DNA of 64,000 nt from Phoronis australis (lineage: Eukaryota > Phoronida > Phoronidae): NCBI GenBank assembly GCA_002633005.1, contig NMRA01000346.1, forward strand, positions 191,165-255,164, read 5' to 3'. The notes under the pieces are model-generated. The model was not told the origin of the DNA and ran no database searches. It saw nothing but the letters and a program-made list of their open reading frames with translations. A program made the translations under genes and the position numbers. Shown here piece by piece: positions 32,270-45,955 of the stretch. The number at the start of each line of letters is the position of its first letter. Within the stretch, counting starts at the first letter, position 1.

Positions 32270-34730
32270 CGTGAGTGCGACGTGGATCTTCCACGTCTGA
32301 ATAAGCAACAGCAAAACACTTCTGAGATAGTCGCGAAACTATATAACATCTTCTATGTTGACATTGGGGTAGAGTCACGTGGTCGAGGACGCTACCCGTG
32401 ACAAACTGCCCCTGGTTAATGGCGTCATTAAACAACTGTCGCTAGTCTTGGCAACATGTCTTCTCCGAGCGTGGATCGAGTTTCATATAACCGTTATCCA
32501 ATCAATTCCTTCACAGATTGAGCTAAAACATGACAGCCGTGAAAAGATGTTGCGACAAAAAGATAATCGTATCATTTACGCTTGCTGTGCTCAATCCAGA
32601 AAAGCTAATTTTGTTATACAGGCGGAAATTATATTAATTAAACAGGTTGTTTTCGTTGCTACAGTCTAAACTCGTCAGAACTACGAAACGGTGTTTTTCT
32701 TCTCTTCTTCCATGTCAATAGTGCATTGGTAGATTCTGTTCAGATTCATGAATTTTTCATTCGAGTGTCACTCACGCGGCTTTTGAGAAAGATGATTATC
32801 CTCGGAAGGCGTTTGTTCTTGCTTAATAATCGTGAGTCAGCTGAAGAACCTTTTAATCTGGAATAAACGAGAAAGTCATTAATTTAATGTCTGCACCCGA
32901 CAACACGTCATATTGCGTTTATGCACTAGAAGTGCTGAGTCTGAAGCTATAGTAATTCAAGTTGCCATGTCTGCGGTACATATGGCTAATTTCTTGTGAG
33001 TTTGGCGAGATCTCGCAAGTCTCAGCGAATCATCGCCATCCATTAGAAGTTGAGCACGTGGCTTCACTAGCTTTGCCTCCCATTTTTTTGCGATGGAAGA
33101 CGGGCCCAACGGGACTCATAATGTCGCAGAACCAGACAATTCATAGCTGGTGACTTATGTACGTCTCGTAAAATGCAGTTCCAACCATTGACGACTTCGG
33201 TTTGTGATTTGCGCAATATTCGACACCCAGGCCATCTGCTGACTGGAAATGCACGGAAACATTCTTAGATCTCATTTGTTGGTTTCATTGTGCTTTGCAG
33301 GATCGGCATCCCACAACCCATTGTAATGTGAAGTATATGTCTATCTGTAAAAAGGTCAATGAACCACTTCCAGAGATTTCTTATGATATTAAACGCCGGA
33401 AGAAGTCTCTGTTGCTTGCTTTTGTATCTTCTGAGGAGTTTTATAGCAGTATTCAGCTAAAACATTTCCACACTGGAACGATGCACGAAGTTTCGCGACG
33501 GCCATCGAATTACTAATATAAAACATTAGTCACGCTTGGGAATTTTGCTTACTTTCCAAGAGTTTTCAGACTTAAAAGGCGAAGATAGCAGAGAATTATT
33601 TTGTTTCAATGATTTTAGTGGTAAAGTTAATTCACGCACCTGTTAGCAGCCTAAAATAGCGTTTAAAATCCTCTTAATTAATCTAATATCACCAGTTACG
33701 GTTGGACATTAAATCAGGATTTTGCAAGACGCCAAACGACGAGTTTTAATGCTAATAAATTAATCACGACCGCTAATTGCTGTGTTTGAATCGTGCAGAC
33801 ACGCGTAGCAAAGGGAAAACGTCAACAAGTCAAACCGAGTGTCGCATATTTTCTTGAAGGTTCATCAAGCATATCACATCATTATCTTATCTCAAACTTT
33901 CAATTTTTTGGTGTTATAATATATCACTTATCTGAGAACAGTACGTTTTTAGAGCTTCTAGTTGCGAGGGGCGCTGGTATACCACCATAGGGATAGACAA
34001 CCAACGACATCGTGCGAGTCCACTCAAAATGTAGTTCGGATTACACTAGTTTTAAGTTGAGAAATTGATATCGTGACGATTCACACCAAAACGTACGTAT
34101 TTGCATTCTCAAACGTTGAATTCGTAATCATAAAAAAGCTTTTCAGAACAAACAATCCAATTTGTTGTGTTCAGTTTGTGAGCATAGGTAAATCAAGTAA
34201 TACAAGAGAGCATGATTGTTGAAGGGCCTTAACCCTTCACCAATATGTTCCATTGTTTGATAATAAGCTCTACACGTATGCATCTTCGGCTGTACTTCTC
34301 TGGCTCAGCCGACTAACGCATCTAGTTGGTTCTCGATGACGACTTTCGCCTTACAGACCAATTAGTTTGATTAATCGGCTGGACCAAACTCCGGGGATGC
34401 ACGAAAAAACGACATCACGCTTTTTAGTTCTTGTATATTAGGCCAAGTGACAACAAAAAAATAGGAACGTTTGTTGACTGCTCTGTCAAATTGGCTAGTA
34501 AATTCAGTGAAAAAAAATTGCCGAGATTGGATGTTGTCTTTAAGGAGGAGCCGGACAAAAGATACGATTAAGTTTGAAGGCGTGCAGGAGCACGTGCAGT
34601 CGATGAATAAATGTTTGAAAGTTCCCCTTTTACGTCGAGTAATATTACACCCATGTAATACGTCTCAGACATTGAGCACACTAGCTCACAAATTACTTTT
34701 ACACATTTTTCATCTCTCCTAATAGTGCTC
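32270..34730. other. DRD2-like: Upstream region of the dopamine receptor gene, no gene seen
   Basis: The promoter and any 5' UTR exons of the receptor should lie here or further up, but no TATA or initiator could be pinned down. 32995-33070 holds a weak cacgtg-core repeat copy. Confidence 0.45.
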
Positions 34731-34800
34731 GTGTCGTGGCTTAGCGGTAACATGTGCGCTTGCAAATTGTGAAACCAGAGTTCGAATCCCTCGCAAGCCA
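34731..34800 (+). repeat. tRNA-like SINE head
   Basis: Box A-like tggcttagcggtaacatg and box B-like gagttcgaatccc are spaced as in a tRNA gene, but the stems do not pair well, so a decayed tRNA-derived SINE rather than a tRNA. Confidence 0.55.
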
Positions 34801-34901
34801 AGATTAGAATTGACCGCCAAAACGATGTGTCACCCTGTGACATAACTGAAATGGTTAATTCATGGTCATATGTCAAGAAAAATCCCAATAAGTGAGATAT
34901 A

Positions 34902-35749
34902 AATATAGATTATTACATGTTCTCAGTCGTTGGCCCCCGTATTGTAGAGCCCGAGTGAATTTTGGAGAAACATTGCAAAGAATCTATCTACTTTTCTCGA
35001 CTCGCCACGGCTTTGTATCTACTTTCTGTGTCATAGGGCCAGGGTCGGAGGTCGTGACCCTTTAGAAAACTACTTATACCAAACTATCAGCCTCGAATGG
35101 CCACCGCGTAACAACCCATTTACTAAACAATCGCACGTTCAACAAAGAGCATTGTACCGACATTTATACGCCATGAAAAATAAGATGCATCATTTCGATA
35201 AAAAACGATATTTTAATTCAGTGAAAATTTTCTCTCACTTGTAAATCACCGATCTCCAATTTGAATGCGGGTATCGTGTCGTCGAGATCCTTTGACTTGA
35301 GAATACTCAGTTACCAGTGGTAACCTACATGTACTTTAGCAGACGATATTTTCTCGGTCGAAGCTGAGCGTGATAAAATGTGTAGTAAGCTATAACAGTT
35401 GCTAAGCCTAATTCATAGATTCACTTTATTTCTATTTTGTTTAAATTTTCATTTGGTTTTGAGTAAAAGCATTATTTGACAAAAATAGCTCGGCTTTTCT
35501 TAAAAGGTCACGAACTCCGACCCGGCCTCTGACATAGAAAGTAGTTATAAAGCCAAGGCGAGTCGAGAAAGGTAGATCGATTCATTGCAATGTTTCTCGT
35601 TCAGTATGTGGTATATATAGATTATTGCATGTTCTCAGTCGTAATCCCCCTTATCTAGAGCCATCGTGGATTTTGGAGAATTCTCCAAAATCCACTTGGG
35701 CTCTAGAATACGGAGAATAACGACTTCGCCATGTAATAATCTATATTTA
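34902..35749. mobile_element. Foldback/TIR element, about 850 bp, with a nested palindrome
   Basis: The left end aaatatagattattacatg, then tctcagtcgttggccccc and gtattgtagagccc, is matched in inverted form at the right end (35695-35749). Longer inverted arms at about 34957-35095 and 35496-35612 share tctcgactcgcc, gtcatagg.cc.gg and aggtcgtgac-type runs. A second copy of the terminus at 35616 forms a 130-bp palindrome with the right end, suggesting a small copy inserted at, or formed from, the end of a larger one. Confidence 0.85.
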
Positions 35750-36180
35750 CAAGTGTGCACGACTGACACTTCAGTTTTTTATTCTAAAGGTCGTATTGTC
35801 CACACGTCAGTTAATATCTTTCCAGTGCTCGTTCGATTGTAATTTTCTTTTATGATGTTGTATTTTTGTAGGTACACCTTTCACTTCTTGGTGTAACAAT
35901 CCATATTTTACATTCGCCTGATCGTTTTTTGTTTTTGTAGAATTATTCATGTTTTATCTGGGCCCCAGGGAAGGCAGTGGTCGCTTATTTCTCCCATTGA
36001 GCGGGATCATTCAATGTCATTTGATCTAATATTCGTCGATGTCCGTATGATGTTACCGTGAACATTTAATAGATAATAAACTGTTTTGTTCAACTACATG
36101 TACCAATATCATTCGATATGATATTCGACTATTACTTTATACTTGCGACATATATACTGTACATACATGCACGCATGCAT

Positions 36181-36291
36181 AGGTGCATACATGTACATAC
36201 AAACACACACACATACATAGATACATACATACATACATACATACATACATGCAAACAAACAAACAAACAAACAAACAAACAAACATACATA
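36181..36291 (+). repeat. (CATA)n and (AAAC)n microsatellites
   Basis: Runs of catacata followed by aaacaaac and then catacata again; three overlapping open frames here are produced by the repeat. Confidence 0.95.
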
Positions 36292-39200
36292 CACAAGACC
36301 AGCGCTATGTTCCTCAGACGCAAGAATTTCGGATGTAAAGCTGATATGATCCCGTGGTCCACTATTGCTACATAACATCTCGCCACGTCTTCTCAGATCT
36401 TGCGTTTTCTCAAGTTCCTTTTTGGGTTTACGGAACGCAAACCAGCTTTCTCAAGAAATTCCAGAGTGCAAACCTTGTATTATAGAATATGTTGAACTGT
36501 TTGATAGCCCCAAAGCAGTATACATACTCACCGAAGTCTTAGGAATCGCTGCTATTACAAATTTTATTTACTTCATTGATTCGAAAAAAATATTTTAAAT
36601 CTTTATTAGTCATTAAGTTTGATTGGCATTTCTCTTTTTGTGATCTTGATATTTTGTAGATGAGGTTTATAGACTTTCAAAGTCAGGTGAATTCTGTTGT
36701 TTTTAATTCACTATGCACTTTTGTAATGATTGGTCGTCATACACGGAGACCAGCTTAATGTTGAGATTGCTTTAGTGAACCTGGAAGTCCACTTTTACCG
36801 GACCAATTTCGGAACATGTCCTGCTGCATTACTTCTGCAATAAACAAAGCTTAATTTCCACAAAAATCACACCAGCAAATGCGATTGGGAATAATGAAAA
36901 GTCTCTCGCTTGAGTTATAAAGCAAACTTTATGGATTGCCGGTGACGAGCACACATAACGCCATGCACGATTGGGAAAAGGTGAGGAAATGCGGAATATT
37001 ATTATCAGTCAAAAGTGGGTTAGTGACCCATCGGATTGAAAAATGTGAGTTTCAAGTTTGGTGTCCACAGACCTACTACGTGCAAAGGACGGTCTCTGCA
37101 CAGGTAGGAATTTTAATCTTTGGTGAGCACTATATGCTTGGTTTTTAGTCCTAGAAAATAATTTGAGGATCACAAAATATTTTAGAAAATAAACGCGGGT
37201 AAGTTTTGGAGGGGAAAATGTTACTCAACCTATTCAATTATGCAACAATGTACATGTACAATAATTTTGAAAATAATCTGGACAGACTTCGTCCAACTAC
37301 TACCGGCTTTTTGTCAGAGTTATTCAGCACTTAAGTCGCCGCAGTGAAACATTATTGTCGAACGTAACTCTGAGTTTAATATGACGCTATTTCTACAAAA
37401 CACTAATTGATTATTTCGAATGTTTGGTACTGTAAGGTTTGTTGTCGTGATTTCGACAGAATTTCGTGAAAATACACCTGGCCATGGGTTGCCGAGATTT
37501 AGACAAAAATTAAACAGGATTGCATCTAAATTTTATCGAATGTCGACTTTGTGTTATTGAAAACTACTGTAGTATGCAAATGGTGTTAATAAACTTGAAC
37601 AACTCTATGCATACTACATATTGCTGCGATGTTACTAGTAATACTCGTGATATCGATTATAAAGTTTATTAGTTTCTCCAAAGTGAACGTCTCATTGAAC
37701 CAGTTATTGTTTTTATCAAACGTATAGAAACAAGGGCGCATTATTGGCTAGAGGCAATAGAATCCCGTGGTGGCCAACTTGCTGACGTCAGATGGAAATT
37801 TTGCAATCTTGTGATCGCGGAACCGAGCTACACTAAACATGAAAACCCTGAGGCACATTGCCGTTTATTTGTTTTTCAATATTAATATATAGGAAAAACA
37901 GCAAAAATCAACAGTAACGATAAGTATGATGACAATAAAAACGTTACCATGACAACCATAACAGTGCTAAAAGAAAATCAGTAATGATTACAAAATGATT
38001 ATAATAGCAATACCAACCCCAGAATCACTACAATTTCGTAGTTACACGACTAATGACGGTATTATAGGTACTGATGCTTTTGTCAGTATTGATGGTAGTA
38101 TTACTTGTTTTCTTATTGTCGGAATTGAAGAGCATTTACTAAATAAGTACTTAAAGCTCTGCAAGGTATGATCTGATGCACAGTTCGAGAGCGCATTAAT
38201 AGTAGTTGACAAACGCTCAACAACTGGTACCCGTTCATTCATTTAGCAAAAAATTAAATCGACTTCGCGCTACCAGATAATCGCCAAAGTAAGGCTAATA
38301 CCAACAAATATAAAAGGAAACTCATTAAATCGTTGACAGGCAATTCGCAAACGACAAACCATCCTACTCGCAGAAACGGGCACGTACACTTCGAAGGTCG
38401 TTAAGCCGTCATCTTGTAAAGCCTGTGGGATTTGACTCGTATGAATGATGTTGGTACATGTATTACCGATCCAAAACGTGTAAGGTTGTCCATGTGAACA
38501 CTTTGAACGAACATTTGATTATTGAATCCAAACGGGTGCAGTTATATTTTGATCTTCTCATCACAAAATTCGCCTTTTGAAGTTTCTCACGAACGCCACC
38601 TTTAAACATCGTTTTGAGGCACTTTACTCAATTAAGAGCGTGTACATTCCAAAAGGCACCATTTATATTTAATACTTTTTCTTTTTATCATGGAAATCGA
38701 CTGAGAGTATCGGGAGCTACTGGGAGCAAGAAAATCTAATTTTCGTTTAGTTGATAATTAAGATAAAAACAAACTTAGCATAAACTTGTAATATAGCTCA
38801 CTAGAGAAAATACGTCGATAAACGACGGAAAGCTTCTTATCGTTATCTTTTTCCAAACAAGTGGTCTCTTGCGACCAGTAAGTCCAAGATACTAATTACT
38901 CCACAAGAAAAGAGTATTAATTATTAACAGCACGTCTATTCATCAGAGCATAGATCTAAAAGATTACGCAACCTCTATGGAGGCACGTGAGAATCAAACT
39001 GATGGCTGTTGCGCAGATAAACAAAAATCTTGTTAACATTCAGCATAGTGTCATGCCCTATTTTGTTTCATTAGTTATTTTCACGAAGGCCTCGTTCCAG
39101 TAGTCGGCTTCGTACAAGCCGAAAACACAGCCAGGTTTCTGACTGTGTTGATTTCTTGATTTGAAGGTCGCGTGAGTTGGCTAAGCTGATAGATATGGCT

Positions 39201-40120
39201 TCGTTTACTACAAACTAACATGAGAGCAGAATACAGTATGCGGACACTGAGATTATAAATATGTTGGCATAAAAATGACATTCCAAGTAAAAGCGAAATG
39301 TTGTGGCGAGGGGACCAAGCTGTGTCCATGCTGGGAGCACCAGACTTGAGTTCGTTTCTTAAGTTACTCGGTGTCATTTCCATGCATGACATGTCAAGAG
39401 TCAGAATAGATGGAAGCCGTCATGACTAAGCTGTGGTTCTAATCAACTTCCATGGCAAAAACTCGCCGAAACGATAGATGACGTGGCTGTTTAGGCCAAA
39501 AACTTGAACTGAGGTTGCAAAATTTTGTTAAGGGGGCGTGGCTTAGTCCGAGAATAAAGATATTCTCCTGTTTTAGTTAAACACGGGTTTTAATAAAAGT
39601 TACTTCTGTGGCCCAGATAATGTTCCTTCAAGAGAAATCCAAATATTTTCAAACTTAACTGAATTTAATATGAGTACTTTAGTTTAATTTTATTTTGGTG
39701 GTGCACCACCACTTAAAGTTGGCGCCGTAGCGAGTGACAGCTGACTCAAGCATTATGGGTATTCGTTACTCAATGAACTGTCCCCATATGTAATGAGGTA
39801 TTCGCGGAAACCTCCTTCACTTAGAAATGACTGTAAAGAAGTCAAACGCAAAACCGAGTTGTGGAAGATTTTGAGAAAGCAACTAGCGTTTCGTCTTTAA
39901 CGAGCAAAATCATTAAAACAATCGCAAAATCCCTCAAGCCGACCGGTAGACTTACTGAGGGTGAGTAGTGAAATTAGAGCAGAGTGTCTGTTAAAAAGGG
40001 ACTGTGGCGTGTACACTTTTTTGGCCTAATTTGTTTCGCAAAATTCCAACACCACTGTCCTACTATTGTTATTATTATTACTTGTCGTCTACGGGTAAGT
40101 CAATATAGACATATATAAAA

Positions 40121-40125
40121 ACGCA

Positions 40126-40178
<53 letters not shown>

Positions 40179-40192
40179 GCACGCACACACAC
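40121..40192 (+). repeat. (CGCA)n / (CA)n microsatellite
   Basis: Alternating acgc tetramers flank a CA run in a symmetrical arrangement. Confidence 0.95.
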
Positions 40193-42481
40193 ATATGTAT
40201 AAGTATAAAGGTTTACAAACACAAATATGTCATAGACACTCGTTTAACGCAAGTCCAAGTGTTAGCATTCAATGATGCCAACACTTGGTTAAAACGCCGC
40301 TAATGCTACTAACTGATGAGCACACATGAAATTTCCGAAAGACAACTCCAGTCTTCGGCTATGGATTTTCAGACACTAGCTGCAAACCCTCATTTAACCA
40401 ATAGGTAGCGCAACGTAACAATTGTATTTTGCGTTTTCAATGGGGGCAAAAGTAACAATAAAGAAGACAAGGAATGATGACAGTTATAGTATGACGACAA
40501 TGACGGCGGTCATGACAATGATATTTAATGTCATTCGTTACCCGTAATTACGTTACTAGGAATGTCAATCCTAACTCAACGTGTGTGAGTCTTCACTATA
40601 CAATTTTATTTACTGTCGATAAGAGACACAGCAAGGCACGCTACATTTTGACTGCCCATCCACACGTCACAGATCCGCTGTCTACGAATAGAATGAACAC
40701 CTGTGCATTATTTCACCTCAAAGTGTATTTCTGACCACAGAATCTTGACTCTTCTACCGTCCTCTGATAGCAAATCCAAACTCACTATTACGTGGCCAAA
40801 ATGAGTGTTTTCAGCCAAAAACCACCACTTCCCAGCTGTTGACCATGACTTCTGAAGTCTTATTCTCCTCATTTTCCAAAACTGGACCAAAAGGAGGAAG
40901 ACCAGTAAGATTGCGATCTTGAACAGTTTGAGGCTATCTGAACTCTGATCCCTCAACCTGCAGGACACACTGTTCAAATGCCGTAGGAGCCAATTACTTT
41001 AGAGAAAAGAAAAATATACAACCACATAAATGTCCACATGCACGAGCGAATCAGATTCAGTGAACCTACATGTACTTCCAGTTGCAACCTTCATAACTGC
41101 CACCAAACCAGTCATGCTCCCGTATTTAATTTCTTGTGAGGGTACACTAATTTTGGTTATAGCCTAATGTTAAAGTATCAACAACGCAGAGGTAAGGTCC
41201 TTGAAGAATTTTGCTCTCCATGTTAGGTTGGGTTGGGGGGGGAGGTTGAGCAACTTAAAATTTCACCTTCTCAATATCTAAACACAAACGAAAAAATGAG
41301 CCGAGTCACATAGCTCATGAAATAGGTCTCATAATAAGTCTTGCAATTATAAAAGTTTCTGATACCAACAGGAACATCAAAACTGTTAGCGACTTAATTA
41401 GAATACTCTTGCGAATATATACACATAGAGAGACCAGTCCTAAAACGGCAAATTTGAAAAAGGGCGCATGAACTCGGTGCTTGTGACTTGAGTCTCCGGC
41501 ACATTCCGCAACAAATACTAGTAGCGATCGGATATGTGTAATAATGAGTTTTAGTCACGGCCAATGAGCTTCGATTCCACGAAAGCGACAAAATGCGTTT
41601 CTGATGTTATAGACGAGTTTTGACAGGACGCGTAGCGTTGGACTATTTGGTCAAATATGGATCCTTGCGAATTTTTCACCCAAAAGGTATCAATGATTTA
41701 TGATGTGCTCCCAGGACTGCCGTTTTTGAAACCAAAAAAGTGAAACGATGAGAAAGGCGAAGAGCAGCAATGTGGCTCTCATGGTTCACAAAGGTTCAAT
41801 ACTTGACATTGGGTCTAACTTCAACATCTAAATTGATCTAAATTTAGTTATCTCAGTGCGATGACAAAATAACACATGTCGTTGTTGTCAAAAGGCATAA
41901 TTTGAATCACACATAACGAATTAATTACACAACACAGCTTGAGATATAATTGCATGGAACTAAAGATTTATCGGGTATTAAATTTGTTATTTGGGTGTGA
42001 AATGTCACGTCGTGACGGCGCCTTTAGGAACTGGCAAAAAGACTTAATATGTACATGTATTCATTGTGCTTGTCGATGACTTGGATGATTACTAAGACCT
42101 TTAGCAATAAACAATCGTAAGATACGTGCAGCAATAAATGAGACGAGTGTCTTCATCACTGACATCTTCATGATCAATGTTAGCAACCTTTCACAACACA
42201 ACAGCAATAACGACACTGATGACAATAAGTTGAAGCCTTCAAATGCCTAAAAAGTTCCTTCCTCGATTTAACTGAACCCTGCCGTTGGGGCAGAAAAACG
42301 TTTTGTATAATTGACCTAGTTTTCAAAATATGAGGAGCCCCAAGAGTTGAACAAGTGTAAAAAAATATATTGCTCATCCAATATTGACATTTACCGTACA
42401 TGTATTTGTTAGTTTGGTGTTGTCAACATTGCATGTCAAAGTAAACTGATACACAATAATGAATTACAAACTGTACATAAT

Positions 42482-42851
42482 CACGGGTGAGAAACAACAT
42501 GACCGCCGGNNNNNNNNNNNNNNNNNNNNNNNNNNNNNNNNNNNNNNNNNNNNNNNNNNNNNNNNNNNNNNNNNNNNNNNNNNNNNNNNNNNNNNNNNNN
42601 NNNNNNNNNNNNNNNNNNNNNNNNNNNNNNNNNNNNNNNNNNNNNNNNNNNNNNNNNNNNNNNNNNNNNNNNNNNNNNNNNNNNNNNNNNNNNNNNNNNN
42701 NNNNNNNNNNNNNNNNNNNNNNNNNNNNNNNNNNNNNNNNNNNNNNNNNNNNNNNNNNNNNNNNNNNNNNNNNNNNNNNNNNNNNNNGTCCTGTTTTGGG
42801 TGAGGCGGTCCGATTTAAGAGGACCGGCGGTCATGTTGTTTCTCACCCGTG
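42482..42851. mobile_element. Element with 28-bp perfect inverted termini spanning a gap, TSD ATAAT
   Basis: Left end CACGGGTGAGAAACAACATG plus GACCGCCGG (42482-42509) and right end 42824-42851 are exact reverse complements. ATAAT flanks both sides (42477-42481 and 42852-42856). Most of the interior is a 278-N gap (42510-42787), so length and coding content are unknown. Adjacent inside the right end, gcggtccgatttaagaggac adds a partial palindrome. Confidence 0.9.
42510..42787. other. Assembly gap, 278 N
   Basis: A run of N enclosed by the inverted termini of a transposon-like element. A strong hairpin would explain a sequencing or assembly break. Confidence 0.99.
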
Positions 42852-43179
42852 ATAATAGTGAATTGAGAAATGAGCTGGTGACCAGTGGCTACATGTTAAT
42901 TTGCATGTGAGAAACACGACCACGTGCTAGACACATGCATTGCATTGTGGTTAAATGCTGTTCAATATCAGGACCGACCCATAACCAGTAAACTTTCGGG
43001 GGTTCCGGATATTGACAACCAGTTTCCTAACTAAATAACGAATATCAAATCGGTTCTCAAAATCGGAGACCACAGCACTGAGCATGTGACTACTACCGCA
43101 TCCATTCTGAAACCACGTTTATGTTGGATGTCTCAAAATGTATTCACACTTCACTGCCGTGGCCCGGAGTGAAATTTTT

Positions 43180-43745
43180 CTACCCCAAATCGAACTCAAA
43201 ACTCTACTTTTGTGTGAACTCAAAGTAAGGGTCTTTTATTCTTTGTTTGAGCACATACTGGCTTACTTGGATAACTGTTTAATCTTTTTTTACACTTGAT
43301 AACCGGGCATTAAAGTTAAAACTCCGAGTTTTTCTTCGAAATCTCGAGTTTTTACTGCAGCTTGTGGCACAGACTTAAAGCACAAGACAGACTAATAGCC
43401 TTGAGCAAAAGTAGAACAGAAAATGCCAAAAGTTTGATTAGGCCCCGGCCCTTGGAGTACAAATTCAATTCCCGGAGATGAGATTACCGTAGGAGCCGCG
43501 TGAGCCGTCCCATACTCTATATGGACGGAAAATGCAACCAAACGAACAGGTTTGGGAGAACGATAACCAATGCAACACTGGAAACTCAAAAACTTCAAGG
43601 CAGTACACAAGAAATCAATCTTCTTTCCAAGATAATAAACCGTGCACTTATTTTGGTTTAAAGCCCTTCTGTCCAGCTCTTTATGAATGAAGTCATTAAT
43701 CTTATTCCCAAGTCAATAAACAATGAGTCCAAGTGAGAGTGCGTT
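43180..43745 (+). repeat. Dispersed repeat family A, most complete copy
   Basis: The first half aligns with 4490-4870 and 14870-15120 (cgaactcaaaact, aaatctcgagtttt, gcaaaagtagaacagaaaat). The second half aligns with 20930-21260 (gcgtgagccgtc, cttattttggtttaa, caataaacaatg). No coding content. Confidence 0.6.
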
Positions 43746-44244
43746 TTTGGAATCTCTCTGAGTCATGTTTGGAATATAATCACTTGTTATTTACCCATCT
43801 GTAAACACTGGGTCACGTTAATTTTGTGGCTCAAACTACTGTAAATGAAATGCCCAAAGCTAGGACTATCTGGCTTCGTAAAGAGGCCAAAAATCAACAC
43901 TCCGTCAAAAATATACGAATATGACCACTTTCTGTAGCGAAATTGGTCTGAAATTATGTTTTAGTCAGATTAAGGGTGTTTTCGAAGTTTGGAAAGACAT
44001 ATCAGAACGCCAGTGCTTGGAAACAAGTCCTGAAAATTGGCTTGTCGCGGCGGGTCAGTTTAGACGTCGAGTATGATTTCAAGCTCAGAAAATCCTTTTT
44101 GTTTAAGTTTGGCACACGCTAAGATCAATTTGTAGCGGTGAGTGATTTATTTGACTGAACACGGGTTGTTGGGTAACTCAAGCTTCTCCGGAATGGAATC
44201 TCAGGTAAGCAAGCATTATTTTCTTTAGTAATACATACACATGT

Positions 44245-44600
44245 AACTAGACCATCGTCATCATCGACGTAGTCATTGTCGTCGTCGTTGTCGTCACATT
44301 TTTCGTCATCGTAACCATGACCATCGCCATCTTTGTCGTCACGACAGTCAATTTCAACAACCTGCATACATTTCAACAATCAGCATACATTTAAGCATAA
44401 ACTTCATCACCAAACTTCATCACCAAACTTCGTCACCAAACTCATCACGTCTTCGTAAACAAACAGTGTAATCACCGTACTCACCATCATCTTCACCATC
44501 GCCCTCATCCTTATCTTCACCGTCGCCTTCATTGTTACCGTCATCATTATGGCTGCCATCAATATCTTCACTACTGCACTTATCATCAACGTCATCGTCG
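44245..44600 (-). repeat. Low-complexity GAT/GAC-rich sequence
   Basis: Irregular atc/gtc triplets read on the - strand as Asp-rich and Met/Val-rich frames (44125-44379, 44407-44595). Composition, not conserved coding. Confidence 0.75.
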
Positions 44601-45002
44601 AATTAAACTAAATCTTTGTAAAACCATTGAACACCACATACAATATTGTTCTATGGCAAGTACTCACCACCTAAAATGAAAATTATAACCAGGGTACTCA
44701 ACCACACAGATTATGTCTGACAAGTTTCCATGACACAGCAGCTGATTTCTTTCACCAAAGAGATCGTTCAGGACATCAGCAAGAAAAAAGTCAAAAAGCC
44801 TTCTTATGAATATTCGGTGATATCTCAGGTCCTCTACTTTCGAACTGACAGTGAAAATGTGTGATACCAGAGTGTTAACGTTCATAAGCCGATGTCTTGG
44901 TTCTTATGATGATGCCGCAAGTATATAATTGTCCAAATCTCGTGTGAAAAAGGACGTACGACATAACACCTGGCTTTAAACGGTAATTGCACAGATATCG
45001 GA

Positions 45003-45077
45003 TCCTCAGTAGCTCTGTGGTAAGAGCACTAGACCGGCAATCTAGAGACCTGTGGTTCGATTCCCAGTTGGGGCTTC
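45003..45077 (+). repeat. tRNA-like sequence, probably SINE or tRNA pseudogene
   Basis: Box A tagctctgtggtaagagca and box B ggttcgattcc with a perfect anticodon stem ctaga/tctag, loop ccggcaa (apparent GGC anticodon, but C instead of T at position 33). The acceptor and T stems pair poorly, so not called a functional tRNA. Confidence 0.5.
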
Positions 45078-45710
45078 TGATTTTTCTGTGTTTATTCGAT
45101 ATGTTTCTCTATTGGCCAACCACAGCGTCTGTGTATTTACTAGTATCTATACAATGACACTTCACGTTCGTATGCTGACACCCAAATGGCAAAGTGGTTC
45201 TTGTGCAAGATGGATAATCGCTGGGATGCTGCTATAATAGATGGCGTGCATCGGATAGGAAATTAATAAGGAAATCATAGGAGCACATCAATCCATCTGG
45301 TTTCCGTCCAACCAGCACGCAACAGTGGTGGATAGCCTTTTGAAGTGTCTTGGTTAAACGTGACCGATGTGACGATTATCAATCATGAAAATTCGTTTGT
45401 CGACAAGATTTTAATTCAGCCGGTCTATGACGGAAGCATTAGGTTATCAAGGGAACTAAACCTAGTTGATCTTCAGAAATGACGGGATGTGCACTGTACT
45501 CGCACAGCCTAGCCCGAGGTTGAGCTGCTGCATTATTTGACAGAACAAACGTAAAAAGACGCATATTGGCGTTGTTTCATTATCAGACGCAATTGCGATT
45601 GGCCATGAGAAATAAGTTAACTAAAAAGGAGAATCGGCGGTTTCGTTTCCTGAATACCTTCCCAATTCGATCAATCCAATGCTCAAACATACTGTTGTGA
45701 TTCTCCGTAT

Positions 45711-45748
45711 GTGTGGTGTGTGTTCGTGTATGTGTGTGTGTGTGTGTA

Positions 45749-45817
<69 letters not shown>

Positions 45818-45955
45818 GTATGTATGTACGTGTATGTATGTATACATGTATATATGTATGTATGTATGTGTGCATTGATGTGTGTGTGTATGTATATATG
45901 TATGTATGTGTGTGTGTATGTATATATGTATGTATGTATGTATGTATGCATGTAT
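45711..45955 (+). repeat. Compound (TG)n / (TATG)n microsatellite
   Basis: About 245 bases of mixed tg and tatg repeats. It generates five overlapping open frames up to 159 residues on both strands, all spurious. Confidence 0.97.

Larger units (their letters stand above)
35750..42476. other. Gene-poor region
   Basis: No supported gene. It contains the CATA/AAAC microsatellite near 36.2 kb and the CGCA/CA run near 40.15 kb. The open frames are short, lack motifs and have no convincing splice context. Confidence 0.55.

Noticed and set aside
32270-32314. Longer N-terminus of the dopamine receptor starting at 32314
   Set aside because: The upstream start is a TTG codon; the ATG at 32269 is the first AUG in frame.
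44125-44595. Asp-rich and Met/Val-rich - strand frames
   Set aside because: Low-complexity GAT/GAC triplets; no conserved protein.
45003-45077. Functional tRNA gene
   Set aside because: The A and B boxes and anticodon stem are good, but position 33 is C and the acceptor and T stems mispair.
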